Positions 10,297 to 19,465 are shown, counted from the stretch's first letter. The stretch is 26,000 nucleotides of DNA from Chrysomallon squamiferum (GCA_012295275.1 CM022671.1:22852822-22878821); one strand, 5' to 3'. A program made the numbers and translations. Notes: generated from the sequence alone by a model not told the origin.

Positions 10297-10550
10297 TAAC
10301 ACGACATTTATCAGATGTAATGTATACACGCCAAGAAAAACGGAAGACTGGGTCAGAGATAATTATCCTCAGACTGGGTTAAAGTGCGCGCGGAGTAGTA
10401 AATAAATACGTTTATTACTGAACATGACATTTATGCACTTGGCCAACATCTCATTACAAAACGGAACGTCTTTACCCTGCGCCTGGGGAGGGGTCGCAAC
10501 ATTTAGCGTACGTCCCTTGTTTTTTGATTCGCAGACGACACTTTCTTTAC
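10295..10550. other. Unique DNA with a GC-richer patch
   Basis: Around 10465-10530 there is a GC-rich stretch (GCGCCTGGGGAGGGG followed by AGCGTACGTCCC). No exon or known motif could be assigned. Confidence 0.4.
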
Positions 10551-10554
10551 CATC

Positions 10555-10635
10555 TCTTTTTTTCTTTCATTTTTCTTTTCTTTCTTTCTTTCTTTCTTTC
10601 TTTCTTACTTTCTTTCTTTCTTACTTCCTTCCTTT
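10555..10635. repeat. (TTTC)n microsatellite
   Basis: Imperfect TTTC units with TTAC and TTCC variants. A small GAAC/GAAA run follows at about 10671-10693. Confidence 0.92.
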
Positions 10636-10693
10636 CATTTGCTTTTGTTTTAAGAAAGAATTTTATTTCTGAACGAAAGAACGAACGAACGAA

Positions 10694-11010
10694 GAATATT
10701 CAACGACAGTGTAACATATTAACGGTTACGAGATGACATCATGTTTTGACTTTACGTAAAGCTATCACGTGAAAAGAAACCCGTTGAAATTATTTCATGG
10801 ACTGCTCGTTTTAATTTGCAGAAAGGAATCTTTTACGTGCGCCTTTTCGTAAACATTAAGCAAAATATCACGATCTTTAATAAATCATTTATGGGGCATT
10901 CGAGAGGCACTCGAAGTCGAATTACTTCTCGACCTTGAACGTTATAATTCACTGTATTTTCGTTGAGCCCCTTTTTTCGGAATATTAGTCCGCTCCAAAA
11001 CTTAAGAATC
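10694..11010. other. Unique DNA with bZIP/bHLH-type palindromes
   Basis: A perfect 12-bp palindrome CTTTACGTAAAG at 10750-10761 is followed five bases later by TCACGTGA at 10765-10772, itself a perfect palindrome with CACGTG. No gene was seen. Confidence 0.4.
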
Positions 11011-11052
11011 TAAAAAGAAGAAGAAAAGAAGAAAAAAAAAAAGAAAAAAAAG
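11011..11052. repeat. AAG/A-rich purine tract
   Basis: Degenerate AAG and AAAAG repeats. Confidence 0.75.
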
Positions 11053-11614
11053 ATGGAGGTTGAATGTCAGGTAACTAACCTCTTGTTCACTGTGTTGTTA
11101 TATTCACACAGATTTATTTATCACTGAGTCTAGACGCATACATCGTAAGTAAGAAACGTGAACATGTGTTTATGACACTTCGGGATAATGTCTAATTAAT
11201 AACTTGTTAGAGCTCATACATGAACGTAATAGGTCTCTGCCAAGTTTCGCTGGGTTTTAAAAAAAAAAAAAAAAAATTAATTTAAACGTGTGAAAGGAAA
11301 GTGTTATTTAATGACCAACTCATTTAAAGTATGATAAAACGTCAAACAGATGATTAAGCAACGATACATAAATCATAACGAGAGAGGAAACCGGCTTCCA
11401 CCCTCGCAAATGGCAGGCTGCTCTCGTTTTCGAATTGTAGCAAAATATATTACGTTATATAAACCTTCCCGCGGAGGGAGGGATGGGATGGAAATGACTG
11501 AACAATGGAAGTGCCTTGACTATTTTCAGAAGCAGTATTATGTGTATATGTTTCTGAAAAAAGAAACAATCTACACTCAAAGACTGTGTCCAGAAAAACT
11601 TTGCTTCTTAACAG
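11053..11614. other. Unique DNA with poly-A and an unassigned open frame
   Basis: A18 lies at 11259-11276. A frame opening at an ATG at 11350 runs for 100 codons of mixed composition and ends in the following CA/TA repeat. Nothing marks it as a real gene: no known domain, signal peptide or conserved motif. Confidence 0.4.
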
Positions 11615-11652
11615 TTATATATATATACATACACACACACACATATATATGA
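11615..11652. repeat. Short TA/CA microsatellite
   Basis: TA repeats, then (CA)n, then TA. Confidence 0.85.
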
Positions 11653-11767
11653 ACGTGCATGCTCGTGAGTTATATGTAACTCTAACACTGTGTTAAATCC
11701 AGTTAGATTACGTTTGAAATTGATGACTAAAAATCTCTATCCTGTTTTTATAAAAAAAAAAATTATA

Positions 11768-11774
<7 letters not shown>

Positions 11775-11805
<31 letters not shown>

Positions 11806-11859
11806 ATAATAATAATAATAATAATAATAATAAATTAATATTATTATTATTATTATTAT
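11775..11859. repeat. Poly-A followed by an inverted (AAT)n/(ATT)n repeat
   Basis: A29 at 11775-11803, then (AAT)n at 11806-11834, a short AATTAA centre, and (ATT)n at 11838-11859. The AAT and ATT arms are reverse complements of similar length. Confidence 0.93.
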
Positions 11860-12150
11860 AAACAAAATGGTATTTAAATCTTCATTCGTTCAGACACAAG
11901 GCCTGGTGAAAAATAAATCGACGTTTTTTTTTTATCAAGAACTAGGATTGGCACGCGAATACGACTGTCAGTGATGTAACTGAAGATAAGAAAACTGACT
12001 GAATGATTATTTCAGATATTCCGTGCATTTGCTCAACTGAAGTTCAAGGTCACATTTTGTATTTTTAATCACGTCTAAAAGTGTATTACGTACACCTTCA
12101 CTTTAAACGAACATTCATTTACTCTAATTTGCTTTAGGCGAAGAAGTAAG
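11860..12150. other. Unique non-coding DNA
   Basis: No gene or repeat was recognised. Confidence 0.5.
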
Positions 12151-12246
12151 CAGAAGAAAAAAGAAAAAGAAGAAGAAGGTAACGATGACAATAATAATAA
12201 AGAAAAAAATATAAATATGATGATGATGATGATGATGATGATGATA
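12151..12246. repeat. AAG, AAT and (ATG)n repeats
   Basis: A degenerate AAG tract at about 12151-12180, a short AAT run, then ten ATG/GAT units at 12217-12246. Confidence 0.9.
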
Positions 12247-12620
12247 ACAAACAAAACGGAGAAAGAAAAGGAAAAAGTGAAGGCAAATAAAATGTTAATA
12301 AATGATGTAAAATATAATTGTTATTAATTCATAATTTTTGGATTAATTAATAAGTGTTCACATTAATTATTTTAATATCCTAAATTTCAAAAAAAGATTT
12401 ATTCCTGTTATCGAGAAATCAGCTTCTCACTGGGAACTGTTACACGTGCGTTCACTTCACACAGGAATGCACGTGAAAACATTTGATGCACTGTGCAGAA
12501 TATTTTCGTCAGCCATCTTTTAGCTTTCATTATCTTAATTATGTCATCTAATTTATTTCTGTTAGGGATTCATTACGCCCCCCACCCACAGACAATTATA
12601 TCTGCCTACCTACACAACAT
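12247..12620. other. Unique DNA with two close E-boxes
   Basis: CACGTG occurs at 12443-12448 and 12470-12475, 27 bases apart. A CCCCCCACCC-type C-rich patch lies near 12580. No gene was seen. Confidence 0.45.
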
Positions 12621-12785
12621 ACCTATATAATTAATATATACATACAAACATACGCAAAAAGTTCATGCGAATATATGGCTATATATGCGTGTGTGTGTTT
12701 ATATCTATAATAATGTATGTATGTATATATAGATAGATAGATAGATTAGATAATATTGATATTTATATATATGTACACATACACA
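12621..12785. repeat. Degenerate TA/TATG/GATA field
   Basis: TA-rich dinucleotide DNA with a short (GATA)n near 12730-12746. Confidence 0.8.
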
Positions 12786-13106
12786 TGTATCTCTTTAAAA
12801 ATCTCAGTAATTATAGGAAATAAAACGAGTCTGTGATGAAAAAGCAGACGCACGTGTAATTAACTTATTATTAATACCGCTGACGAAATAATCGCGACAT
12901 ATATCACAGATAAGTAACAGCTGCTTACATGCAACTGCACCACTACATACGCGAAAACTCTTTGAGAGTGTCTTTTTTTTGTAAAAAAAAAAAAAAAAAA
13001 AATTCACGACCTTCATCAAGATAACTGTGTCATTTACGTCAGGCAGAACGAAACAGCGGGAGGTATGTGTCCAGACGAAGATTAAAGCAGTTAAAAGTAT
13101 GGAAAT
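12786..13106. other. Unique DNA with an E-box and a T/A foldback
   Basis: CACGTG at 12851-12856. T8 at 12973-12980 followed by GT and A20 at 12983-13002 can form a short T-A hairpin. Confidence 0.5.
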
Positions 13107-13126
13107 TATATATATATATATATATA
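13107..13126. repeat. (TA)n microsatellite
   Basis: About ten TA units followed by an A7 run. Confidence 0.9.
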
Positions 13127-13249
13127 AAAAAAATATCGTATGTAACTTGTGGATCATCTCGTGGTTTTGGGGTTGTTGTTTTTTTCTGCATAACATGACA
13201 TGACGGCTTTCGTTGCCTGCGGCACACCCCACTTTTATCTAATATGTCA

Positions 13250-13280
13250 CAGAGAGAGAGAGAGAGAGAGATTGAGAGAG

Positions 13281-13360
<80 letters not shown>
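13250..13360. repeat. (GA)n microsatellite with two ATTG interruptions
   Basis: Interruptions at 13271 and 13281, then about 77 bp of pure GA at 13284-13360. The Arg-Glu frame across it is translated repeat. Confidence 0.96.
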
Positions 13361-13363
<3 letters not shown>

Positions 13364-13480
13364 TTGCTACTGGTGGCCTAATGAAGTCGACGTGTTAAAA
13401 ACAGGTACACTCGTGAACGACACAGAAATCGCACAAAACCCTGTTACTCGCCCGAGGCGGCCTCAGCTGAGTGGTCTGGT
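13361..13480. other. GC-richer unique patch between repeats
   Basis: About 120 bases with CpGs (GTCGACGTG near 13386, CTCGCCCGAGGCGG near 13447) and the 10-bp palindrome CTCAGCTGAG at 13462-13471. It resembles the other small GC-richer islands here, but no site trio or exon was recognised. Confidence 0.35.
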
Positions 13481-13558
13481 ATACTACTAATAATAATAAT
13501 ATACACTTTTCTTTTTTTAAATGTCCCAAAATAAATAAATACAAACAAAATAAATTAA

Positions 13559-13565
<7 letters not shown>

Positions 13566-13592
<27 letters not shown>
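13566..13592. repeat. Poly-A tract (A27)
   Basis: Followed at once by GTTTTTTTT, so a short A/T foldback is possible. Confidence 0.93.
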
Positions 13593-13596
<4 letters not shown>

Positions 13597-13635
13597 TTTT
13601 TGTTTTCTTCTATGATCTGGATTCTGGGGATTTGA

Positions 13636-13738
13636 ATGAATGATGATGATGATGGTAATAATAATAGTATAATGATGATTATGATGATGTTAATGAAGAT
13701 GATGATGATGATGATGATAATGATGTTAATGATGATGG
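13636..13738. repeat. Imperfect (GAT)n microsatellite
   Basis: About thirty GAT/AAT/GTT-type units. Met/Asp frames on plus and Ile/Asn frames on minus are artefacts. Confidence 0.93.
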
Positions 13739-14127
13739 TCATAATAACGCATTATTTTGTTCGAGACCAAAAAGGGACAGTAACTGTTAAATGCTTCTTC
13801 ATAATAATACATCATATGCAGATATATTAATGCATTCACATTTTTCTTCTTCTTCTTAAAGCGTACATACATATTTACTTCATACTGTGACGAAATTATA
13901 AATTAACGAGCGAACACAATCCCTGTTATCGAGAAAACAGACAGCGGGTTCAGAAAGCAGATTAAATGAGTGAACAGATACCAAATTACATAAGCTCGTA
14001 AATTTGTTACAAATTGCAATGTGTTTACAAGTTGCACAAAAAACGTAAACAAGTTTCAAACCGTGAAATAACGCCTTAATTATTACAAATTACATAATAC
14101 TTAAACTGTTAAATAGTTAAAAAAATT
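13739..14127. other. Unique AT-rich DNA
   Basis: Includes short imperfect direct repeats of ACAAATTGCAA/ACAAGTTGCAC type near 14006-14040. No gene was seen. Confidence 0.5.
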
Positions 14128-14175
14128 AAAAAAAAAAAAAAAAAAAAAAATAAAAAAAAATAATAAAAAAGGTTA
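14128..14175. repeat. Poly-A and A-rich tract
   Basis: A23 at 14128-14150 followed by TAAAAA-type A-rich sequence. Confidence 0.9.
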
Positions 14176-14687
14176 AAAAACACTAAAAACTTCTAGTACA
14201 GAACACATTAAACAGCTGCGTTGGCAAAAACATGGTTGTATTTTAATAGAAAGAACCGTTCTAGTTATAGCATACAATGATATTTAAAAATATTTACGCA
14301 CTAGTAAATATTCACTTTAAACTTTTACCTGTTTATATTAATCGGAGAGCAAAATAACAAAATTAATAATAGTCTTTAATTTTTTATACCTGACACACTG
14401 AAACACAAACCTAATTTCATCATCTCGTTCACGAGTTTAATCATTTTATTAGGCACAGCTGTAGCAATTTGGTTCCGACAAGTAAACAATAAATAGGTCA
14501 AGGTCACTCATCAGACGTCAGTTTGACAGAATCTGGACTAATAACATAGCAGGACGACCCATTCGATTATTATTGTAATATACAAGTTAAATGAGGAATA
14601 TCGAAATTGTAAAAAGATGTATGAAATAGCCACGTTGCCTTTAATTTTCAAGATGAAATGAGTTTTATAATAACAATAAAAAGAATT
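14176..14687. other. Unique AT-rich DNA
   Basis: An ACGTCA half-CRE lies at about 14515. No gene or repeat was supported. Confidence 0.5.
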
Positions 14688-14720
14688 AAAAAAAAAAAAA
14701 AAAAAAAGAAGAAAAAAAAA
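14688..14720. repeat. Poly-A tract with GAAG interruptions
   Basis: A20 followed by GAAGAAAAAAAAAG. Confidence 0.88.
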
Positions 14721-15540
14721 GCAATTCAGTTGACAATAATACGAAAGAGCACGCATTGAATGAAACATAAACTACCATTTTTTTTTTCTTTCTATCGCAC
14801 CCGATGTAAGTATTTGTAATTATTATTTTATTATTTATTTTTGTTTTAATAAAATACATTTCCTTACTTCAGTTTTATCCAGCATAATGATGATTCCTGA
14901 AATCTTTTCCTGAAATCTTGCATCCTGTCTCTAACTGATACCGTTGTTACCTAATAATATTTGATTAGCTCTGTTTTGGACATGTTGTGTAGTAATACTG
15001 TTTAACAACATTGCCCAGTATCTGTGTTCACGCCATTCGACCATTTAATGTAAAGGTTTTTGAATCTTTATTTAACTGAAAATATTTGACTGATGCGTAC
15101 TCTATTCCAAATATTACGTGCAGAGCAGCTTCAGTATGGTAAATTAAAACGTGAACGAAATGTGCAGATTGCTTTAACAAGATAAAATGTAATGCAAAAT
15201 TATAATTTTTGAATATATATAGACACACACACAAATACACACATATGGTTCGGGGCTTTTTTTGTCGGTCGGATGGGAAGATCATCATTCTTCAAATGAC
15301 TTTTTCTACAAATATTGTTTTTACGTTTTTACGCCTTTACAGAATCTTGCTCGAGCACTAAACGCGTATCACAGTTTGGAAACCAGTGATTTAATTTATC
15401 AGATTAGAAATCTTTTATCTGGGAAACAGGAATTCGTGCGTTGCAAAAGTACGAAAAGGTGAAAATAATAAATCTTGGTCGGCAAACTCGCTAATTACGA
15501 ATAATTTAATAATAATAAATTTTGTTTTAAAGTTATTCTT
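14721..15540. other. Unique AT-rich DNA
   Basis: A short CA/TA microsatellite lies at about 15210-15245, and a 15-bp-period duplication of TCCTGAAATCTT at about 14894-14919. Frames near 15028-15288 (minus) and 15262-15462 (plus) overlap on opposite strands and match nothing I recognise. Confidence 0.45.
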
Positions 15541-15585
15541 ATTTCTTTCTTTTGTTCTTTCTTTCTTTGTTTCTTCTTCTTTTTA
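15541..15585. repeat. TTCTTTC-type pyrimidine repeat
   Basis: Degenerate TTTC/TTC units. Confidence 0.8.
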
Positions 15586-15863
15586 TGAGAGTAATATTGA
15601 TTCGGTATGAGTAACGGTTGTGGCCCACATCATCGATAAAGGGTCACTCAGGACTATCTGCTAAACCTCGGCGATTGAAACTTTTTGTTGAGTATTAATT
15701 TAGCTTAACGTCATCATTGTAATCCATTTTGTACTGGCTTCAGACAAAACACTATAACTGGGTCATTTATTGCACTGGATCATTCCTAAAAGAATTTACT
15801 GACAACAATAACAAACAACAGAAGCAACGCAGCAGCAATGTCAACATCGAAGATAACAACAGA
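15586..15863. other. Unique DNA, AAC-rich at its end
   Basis: It contains AACGTCATCATT near 15707 (a CRE-like ACGTCA). AAC/CAG trinucleotide texture begins near 15800. No gene was seen. Confidence 0.45.
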
Positions 15864-15901
15864 GATGATGATGATGATGATGACGATAATAATAATAATA
15901 T

Positions 15902-15932
<31 letters not shown>

Positions 15933-15938
15933 AAGAAA
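15864..15938. repeat. Compound (GAT)n-(AAT)n-(AAG)n microsatellite
   Basis: GAT at 15864-15885, AAT at 15886-15900 and AAG at 15903-15938. The Asp/Asn/Lys frame is its translation. Confidence 0.95.
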
Positions 15939-16109
15939 GGTTTAAATGAATATCAGTAATATAAATAATGTAAGTCCCATGATGACAACTATCATTTGAT
16001 AATAAAGATAATTATGACGACAATAAAAAAAAAACTGCGTTAAATGAAAATGTTCACTGCAGTGAAATGGGGTTGTTGTATATTATTATTATTAAATTTT
16101 TTATTTATT

Positions 16110-16111
<2 letters not shown>

Positions 16112-16147
<36 letters not shown>
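16112..16147. repeat. Poly-T tract (T36)
   Basis: The longest homopolymer in the window, preceded by ATT and TTTA units from about 16080. Confidence 0.95.
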
Positions 16148-16150
<3 letters not shown>

Positions 16151-16187
16151 TAATTTGGTTTTAATTCGTGAACAAGGATTATATGAA

Positions 16188-16214
16188 ATATATATATATA
16201 TATATTTTTTTTTT
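16188..16214. repeat. (TA)n then poly-T
   Basis: Nine TA units followed by T9. Confidence 0.88.
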
Positions 16215-16499
16215 ATAACACAAACTGCATATATAAAGCAATATCTATCCTCTTGCGTTTAAAACTTAATAAATTTAATACAACCTTTTCATCACTATCT
16301 AACTACTGCGTTCGCATCTGCAAATGAATTTTTTTTTTCTTTACACCGCACCAATTCCCTCTGGTCGCGCTTAAGAATTTTAGCTCGCTAATGAATTTAG
16401 CTAGTTTATATATCTGCATTAAAGACGAGTAAATGTAGAGGGGATATGCAGCATAATTATTTAAGAGTTCTTCGTCTATTAGTTTCCTCAAGGCTGTTG
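16215..16499. other. Unique DNA; non-ATG open frame on the minus strand
   Basis: A 62-codon minus-strand frame (16491 down to 16303) has unremarkable mixed composition and lies beside the promoter-like element. It opens only at a TTG and has no recognisable domain, so I do not call a gene. Confidence 0.4.
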
Positions 16500-16665
16500 T
16501 ATCCCGAGATCAATAGATCCCTCGACGCTATGCTCTTCATTGTGCTCGAAGACCCTTGCTGATCCTGTCGACTGATAATTTATTCTGCTGACGTCAATCG
16601 TTTATGATGCCATGGCAACCAAATTGGCCGCCACGAGACGCACGCGCATGGAATTCGACAATTTA
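16500..16665. promoter_or_regulatory. Promoter-like composite element: CRE, RFX X-box, CCAAT, NRF1-like
   Basis: Within about 65 bases of GC-richer DNA there are four sites. A perfect CRE TGACGTCA lies at 16589-16596. GATGCCATGGCAAC at 16606-16619 matches the palindromic RFX X-box GTTGCCATGGCAAC at 13 of 14 positions. ATTGG at 16623-16627 is an inverted CCAAT box. ACGCGCATGG near 16643-16652 resembles an NRF1 half site. CREB/ATF, RFX and NF-Y are known to bind cooperatively on adjacent sites, for example the X1-X2-Y module of vertebrate MHC class II promoters, and X-boxes mark many ciliary-gene promoters. Order and spacing here differ from the MHC module. Direction of transcription is unknown and no downstream exon was recognised. 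Confidence 0.45.
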
Positions 16666-16680
16666 TTATTCTGCAAAAGA

Positions 16681-16721
16681 AAAAAAAAATACAATTTAAA
16701 ATAACAAAAAAAAAAAAAAAT
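16681..16721. repeat. Two poly-A tracts
   Basis: A about 10 near 16681 and A about 15 near 16707-16721. Confidence 0.8.
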
Positions 16722-16985
16722 AAAGAAATCAAAGAAAAATGTGATGACAGAGAGAAGCGGAATGCATCGAAAAATTATTGGAAATTTTGTTGTAAATAGA
16801 ATGATGGAGATTATAGAAAGGAAAAAATTTTAAAAGCTAACAGTCGAAATAATGGTAATACGTGATATATTAATTTTTTATTCAACGTTTTAAATAATGC
16901 AGTAGCATAATAATCACAAACAGTATATCACTATAACGACAGAAGTTTTAATAGTAAAAGTAGTGGTATTGCTAATAATAGTAAT
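16722..16985. other. Unique AT-rich DNA leading into the minisatellite
   Basis: AGTA-type trinucleotide texture begins near 16945. No gene was seen. Confidence 0.5.
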
Positions 16986-17567
16986 TATAGAAGTAGTTGT
17001 AGCAGCAGTATAGCAGGAGTAACAGCAGATGTAGTACAACACAGTAGCAGTAGTAGTAGTTATAGAAGTAGTTGTAGCAGCAGTATAGCAGGAGTAACAG
17101 CAGATGTAGTACAACACAGTAGCAGTAGTAGTAGTTATAGAAGTAGTTGTAGCAGCAGTATAGCAGGAGTAACAGCAGATGTAGTACAACACAGTAGCAG
17201 TAGTAGTTATAGAAGTAGTTGTAGCAGCAGTATAGCAGGAGTAATAGCAGACGTAGTACAACACAGCAGCAGTAGTAATTATAGAAGTAGTTGTAGCAGC
17301 AGTATAGCAGTAATAGAAGATGTAGTACAACACAGTATCAGTAGTAGTTATAGAAGTAGTTGTAGCAGCAGTATAGCAGGAGTAATAGCAGACGTAGTAC
17401 AACACAGCAGCAGTAGTAATTATAGAAGTAGTTGTAGCAGCAGTATAGCAGTAGTAATAGTAGATGTAGTACAACACAGTAGCAGCAGTAGTTATAGAAG
17501 TAGCTGTAGCAGCAGTATAGCAGTAGTAATAGAAGATGTAGTACAACACAGTAGCAGTAGTAGTAGT
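16986..17567 (+). repeat. 69-75 bp minisatellite, eight units with higher-order structure
   Basis: Units start with TATAGAAGTAG at 16986, 17061, 17136, 17208, 17280, 17349, 17421 and 17493, giving lengths 75, 75, 72, 72, 69, 72, 72 and about 75. Each has the order TATAGAAGTAG, TTGTAGCAGCAG, TATAGCAG, a variable GTA/ACA segment, GATGTAGTACAACACAG, then a GTA/GCA run. Units 1 and 2 are identical, and units 4 and 6 are identical over 72 bp. Units 5, 7 and 8 share a different middle (missing or altered GGAGTAA), so a two-unit block has been duplicated. All lengths are multiples of three, so a 218-codon minus-strand frame stays open with a 23-25 residue repeat rich in Thr, Tyr, Ala and Cys. The internal trinucleotide make-up explains this without invoking coding. 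Confidence 0.93.
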
Positions 17568-17575
17568 CACTACAG

Positions 17576-18090
17576 GAGAAGTGTTGTCATTTATGCAGTA
17601 TTACTACAACCCAGAACTTGCACGATTAACTAGCAGTCGTCATCGCTCGAGCTGTTGATCTAATTCATTAGCATCTACCAAAAGAGACCTTCCATAACCA
17701 TTCTTCAGCGTCATCGTCGAGAAACAATATTAAGAATACAGTTTCACAACCATACATTTTTCAACTCCCACTTCCTCTGTGACCAGTAATTACCACTGTG
17801 CATTTTCCAGAGCGCTCGTCAGATCCATCATTGTCTTTGTTCCTGCGCTTCCATCTTTCAGATATCACCATCGCTGGACACCAGTCGTGCGAAGTCAGCA
17901 GCATCCGTCTCAGAGGCTGTTTGAGAAACGTGATACGACTGCGTATCTGCTATGATGTGTTATTAGTTTTGTGTTAGTCAGTAATTATACATTTGAGGTA
18001 TGTCGAAAGAACTGGTGTCGGTTAACTAAATGGTAAGAAATGGTAAGAAAACTATAAATGCTGATTATAACATGATCGGTGGAAGATTCA
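17576..18090. other. Unique, somewhat GC-richer DNA
   Basis: Around 17630-17960 the composition is more balanced, with scattered CpGs (GTCATCGCTCGAG, GCGTCATCGTCGAG, CCAGTCGTGCGAAG). No long frame or motif set was recognised. A small tandem duplication of AATGGTAAGAA lies near 18028-18050. Confidence 0.4.
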
Positions 18091-18091
18091 G

Positions 18092-18122
18092 TTTTTATTA
18101 TTATTATTATTATTATTTTAAA

Positions 18123-18153
<31 letters not shown>
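18092..18153. repeat. (ATT)n and poly-T (T25)
   Basis: (TTA)n at about 18096-18118 and T25 at 18129-18153. Confidence 0.9.
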
Positions 18154-18383
18154 ATAAAGCATTTTATTTATAGAATGTATTATGTTCTTCACAGATACTT
18201 ATATAAATACAGGACTATATGAAACACAGGTTTCAATATTTGATCGCCATTTTTAATTTGGAACACGTATACTGGTACAGACTGAATCATATACGGAAAA
18301 CTGCAACATACGATAATGAAAACGAAAATAATTTGTTCTCATATTGTTATTTGCCAGATATATTAAACTTAATCAAACATACC
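18154..18383. other. Unique AT-rich DNA
   Basis: No gene or repeat was seen. It ends at the left edge of the inverted-repeat element. Confidence 0.5.
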
Positions 18384-18593
18384 CAACGGCGTAGCTAAGA
18401 TATGACAAATATGGCACGAGCCCTAGGGCGCAAACTGAAGAGGGTGGGGGGCTTCAGACATTTTAAATTAAACTTGCCTGGTAATTTTAGTTGAATTAAT
18501 GATGAAGTTATCTAAAAATGGGTGTCGTATGTTTTGTCAGGGGCGCAATTTCGGTGCTCGTCACATGCGTTATTTTCCGTAGATACGCTCCTG
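18384..18593. mobile_element. Degenerate non-autonomous hAT-like element
   Basis: The left end CAACGGCGTAGCTA (18384-18397) and the reverse complement of the right end, CAGGAGCGTATCTA (18580-18593), are both close to CAGGGGCGTAGCTA. That is a hAT-type terminal sequence I know from many animal genomes. Inside the left end, GGCACGAGCCCTAGGGCGC at 18413-18431 also resembles those families. Near the right end GGGGCGCAA...GGTGCTCGT forms a partial inverted match to it. At about 210 bp there is no room for a transposase. No 8-bp target-site duplication is visible at these edges, consistent with an old or rearranged copy. Family assignment is from memory of the terminal consensus. Confidence 0.5.
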
Positions 18594-18765
18594 TTTAAAT
18601 CACGATACAAGACGTAGCCCTCTTGTTTAAACGCTCCTGTTTAAGTCACGTCACAAGACGTAGCCCTACTTGTACAGATTGTAACGCTACACGCTCCTGT
18701 TTAAATCACGTCACAAGACGTAGCCTACTTGCACAGATTGTAACGCTACACGCTTCTGTTTGTAA
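18585..18765 (+). repeat. 60-bp tandem repeat derived from the element's right end
   Basis: Copies beginning ACGCTCCTGTTTAA start at 18585, 18631, 18691 and (as ACGCTTCTGTTT) 18750, with spacings of 46, 60 and 59 bases. The full unit continues TCACGTCACAAGACGTAGCC, CTACTTGTACAGATTG and TAACGCTAC. The first unit lacks the CAGATTG segment and the last is truncated. The unit start is the right terminus of the hAT-like element, so the end of the element and its flank have been amplified. Confidence 0.85.
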
Positions 18766-19060
18766 GGTGTTTTACACAGTCACACCTACGCGTTAACCGG
18801 CATCCTTGTCAACTCGTGGTGATAAATCTGTGTCGTTGTTTATATCCCTGCGATTTGTTCGGTAAATCACGTTATTCAGAAACTGCAGCGCCAACAAAAC
18901 AGATGACAATGATAATACGCAGTAGTGCCTTGATACTGACGCGACTTGGTGTTCAGGTTTACAGGTCAAGGTCTTACATGGTATCAGACGGGAACGAAAT
19001 ACGATTATCTGAGAGAGGATTACAAATGTTATTTTATTGTTGTGTGTTTTTTTATTTAGA
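18766..19060. other. Unique DNA without a supported gene
   Basis: A frame from 18816 opens at GTG and ends in a poly-T tract. It is not considered coding. Confidence 0.5.
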
Positions 19061-19092
19061 TTTTTTTTTTTTTTTATATATATAAAAAAAAA
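19061..19092. repeat. T15-TATATATA-A9 foldback
   Basis: A thymine run, an alternating TA centre and an adenine run form an uninterrupted AT hairpin. Confidence 0.85.
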
Positions 19093-19235
19093 TTTTTTAA
19101 AGTGATTACCTTCTTACGATAAAATATGTGAGGTTCAAATAAGACAAATAAGATTTCCTTTAAGTCTGGGATTAAATGAAGAATATTTTGAATCTTTTCT
19201 GTTGATCTGTTTTACCTTAGCATCCTTCGTATTGA
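19093..19235. other. AT-rich unique DNA
   Basis: Nothing was recognised. Confidence 0.45.
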
Positions 19236-19268
19236 TTTATTTTATTTTATTTTATTTTATTTTATTTA
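19236..19268. repeat. (TTTTA)n microsatellite
   Basis: About six TTTTA units. Confidence 0.93.
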
Positions 19269-19439
19269 GTTAGTTTTACTTTTATGATATGTTCGAGATA
19301 TGTTTGTCTTTTTCCTTTTCTATTTTTACGGGGAGGTTCCTTGCACAATTTCTTCTGGTAGTTTCTGCAAATGTTTAGAACTTTTTTCTCTTTATTTTTT
19401 CACTCATACATTGCATATTATTTCTTCATTCTATGGGTG

Positions 19440-19465
19440 TTTTTTTTTTTTTTTTTTTTTTTTTT
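19440..19465. repeat. Poly-T tract (T26)
   Basis: A pure thymine homopolymer. Confidence 0.93.

Noticed and set aside
12404-13936. 15-bp exact direct repeat CCTGTTATCGAGAAA at 12404 and 13922
   Set aside because: Flanks do not align, and one 15-mer repeat in 26 kb of AT-rich DNA is near chance expectation.
16303-16491. 62-codon minus-strand frame beside the composite promoter-like element
   Set aside because: It opens at TTG with no upstream ATG, and no domain or splice structure was recognised.
16914-17570. 218-codon repetitive protein on the minus strand
   Set aside because: A minisatellite built of trinucleotides stays open without selection. It is kept only as a repeat and a finding.
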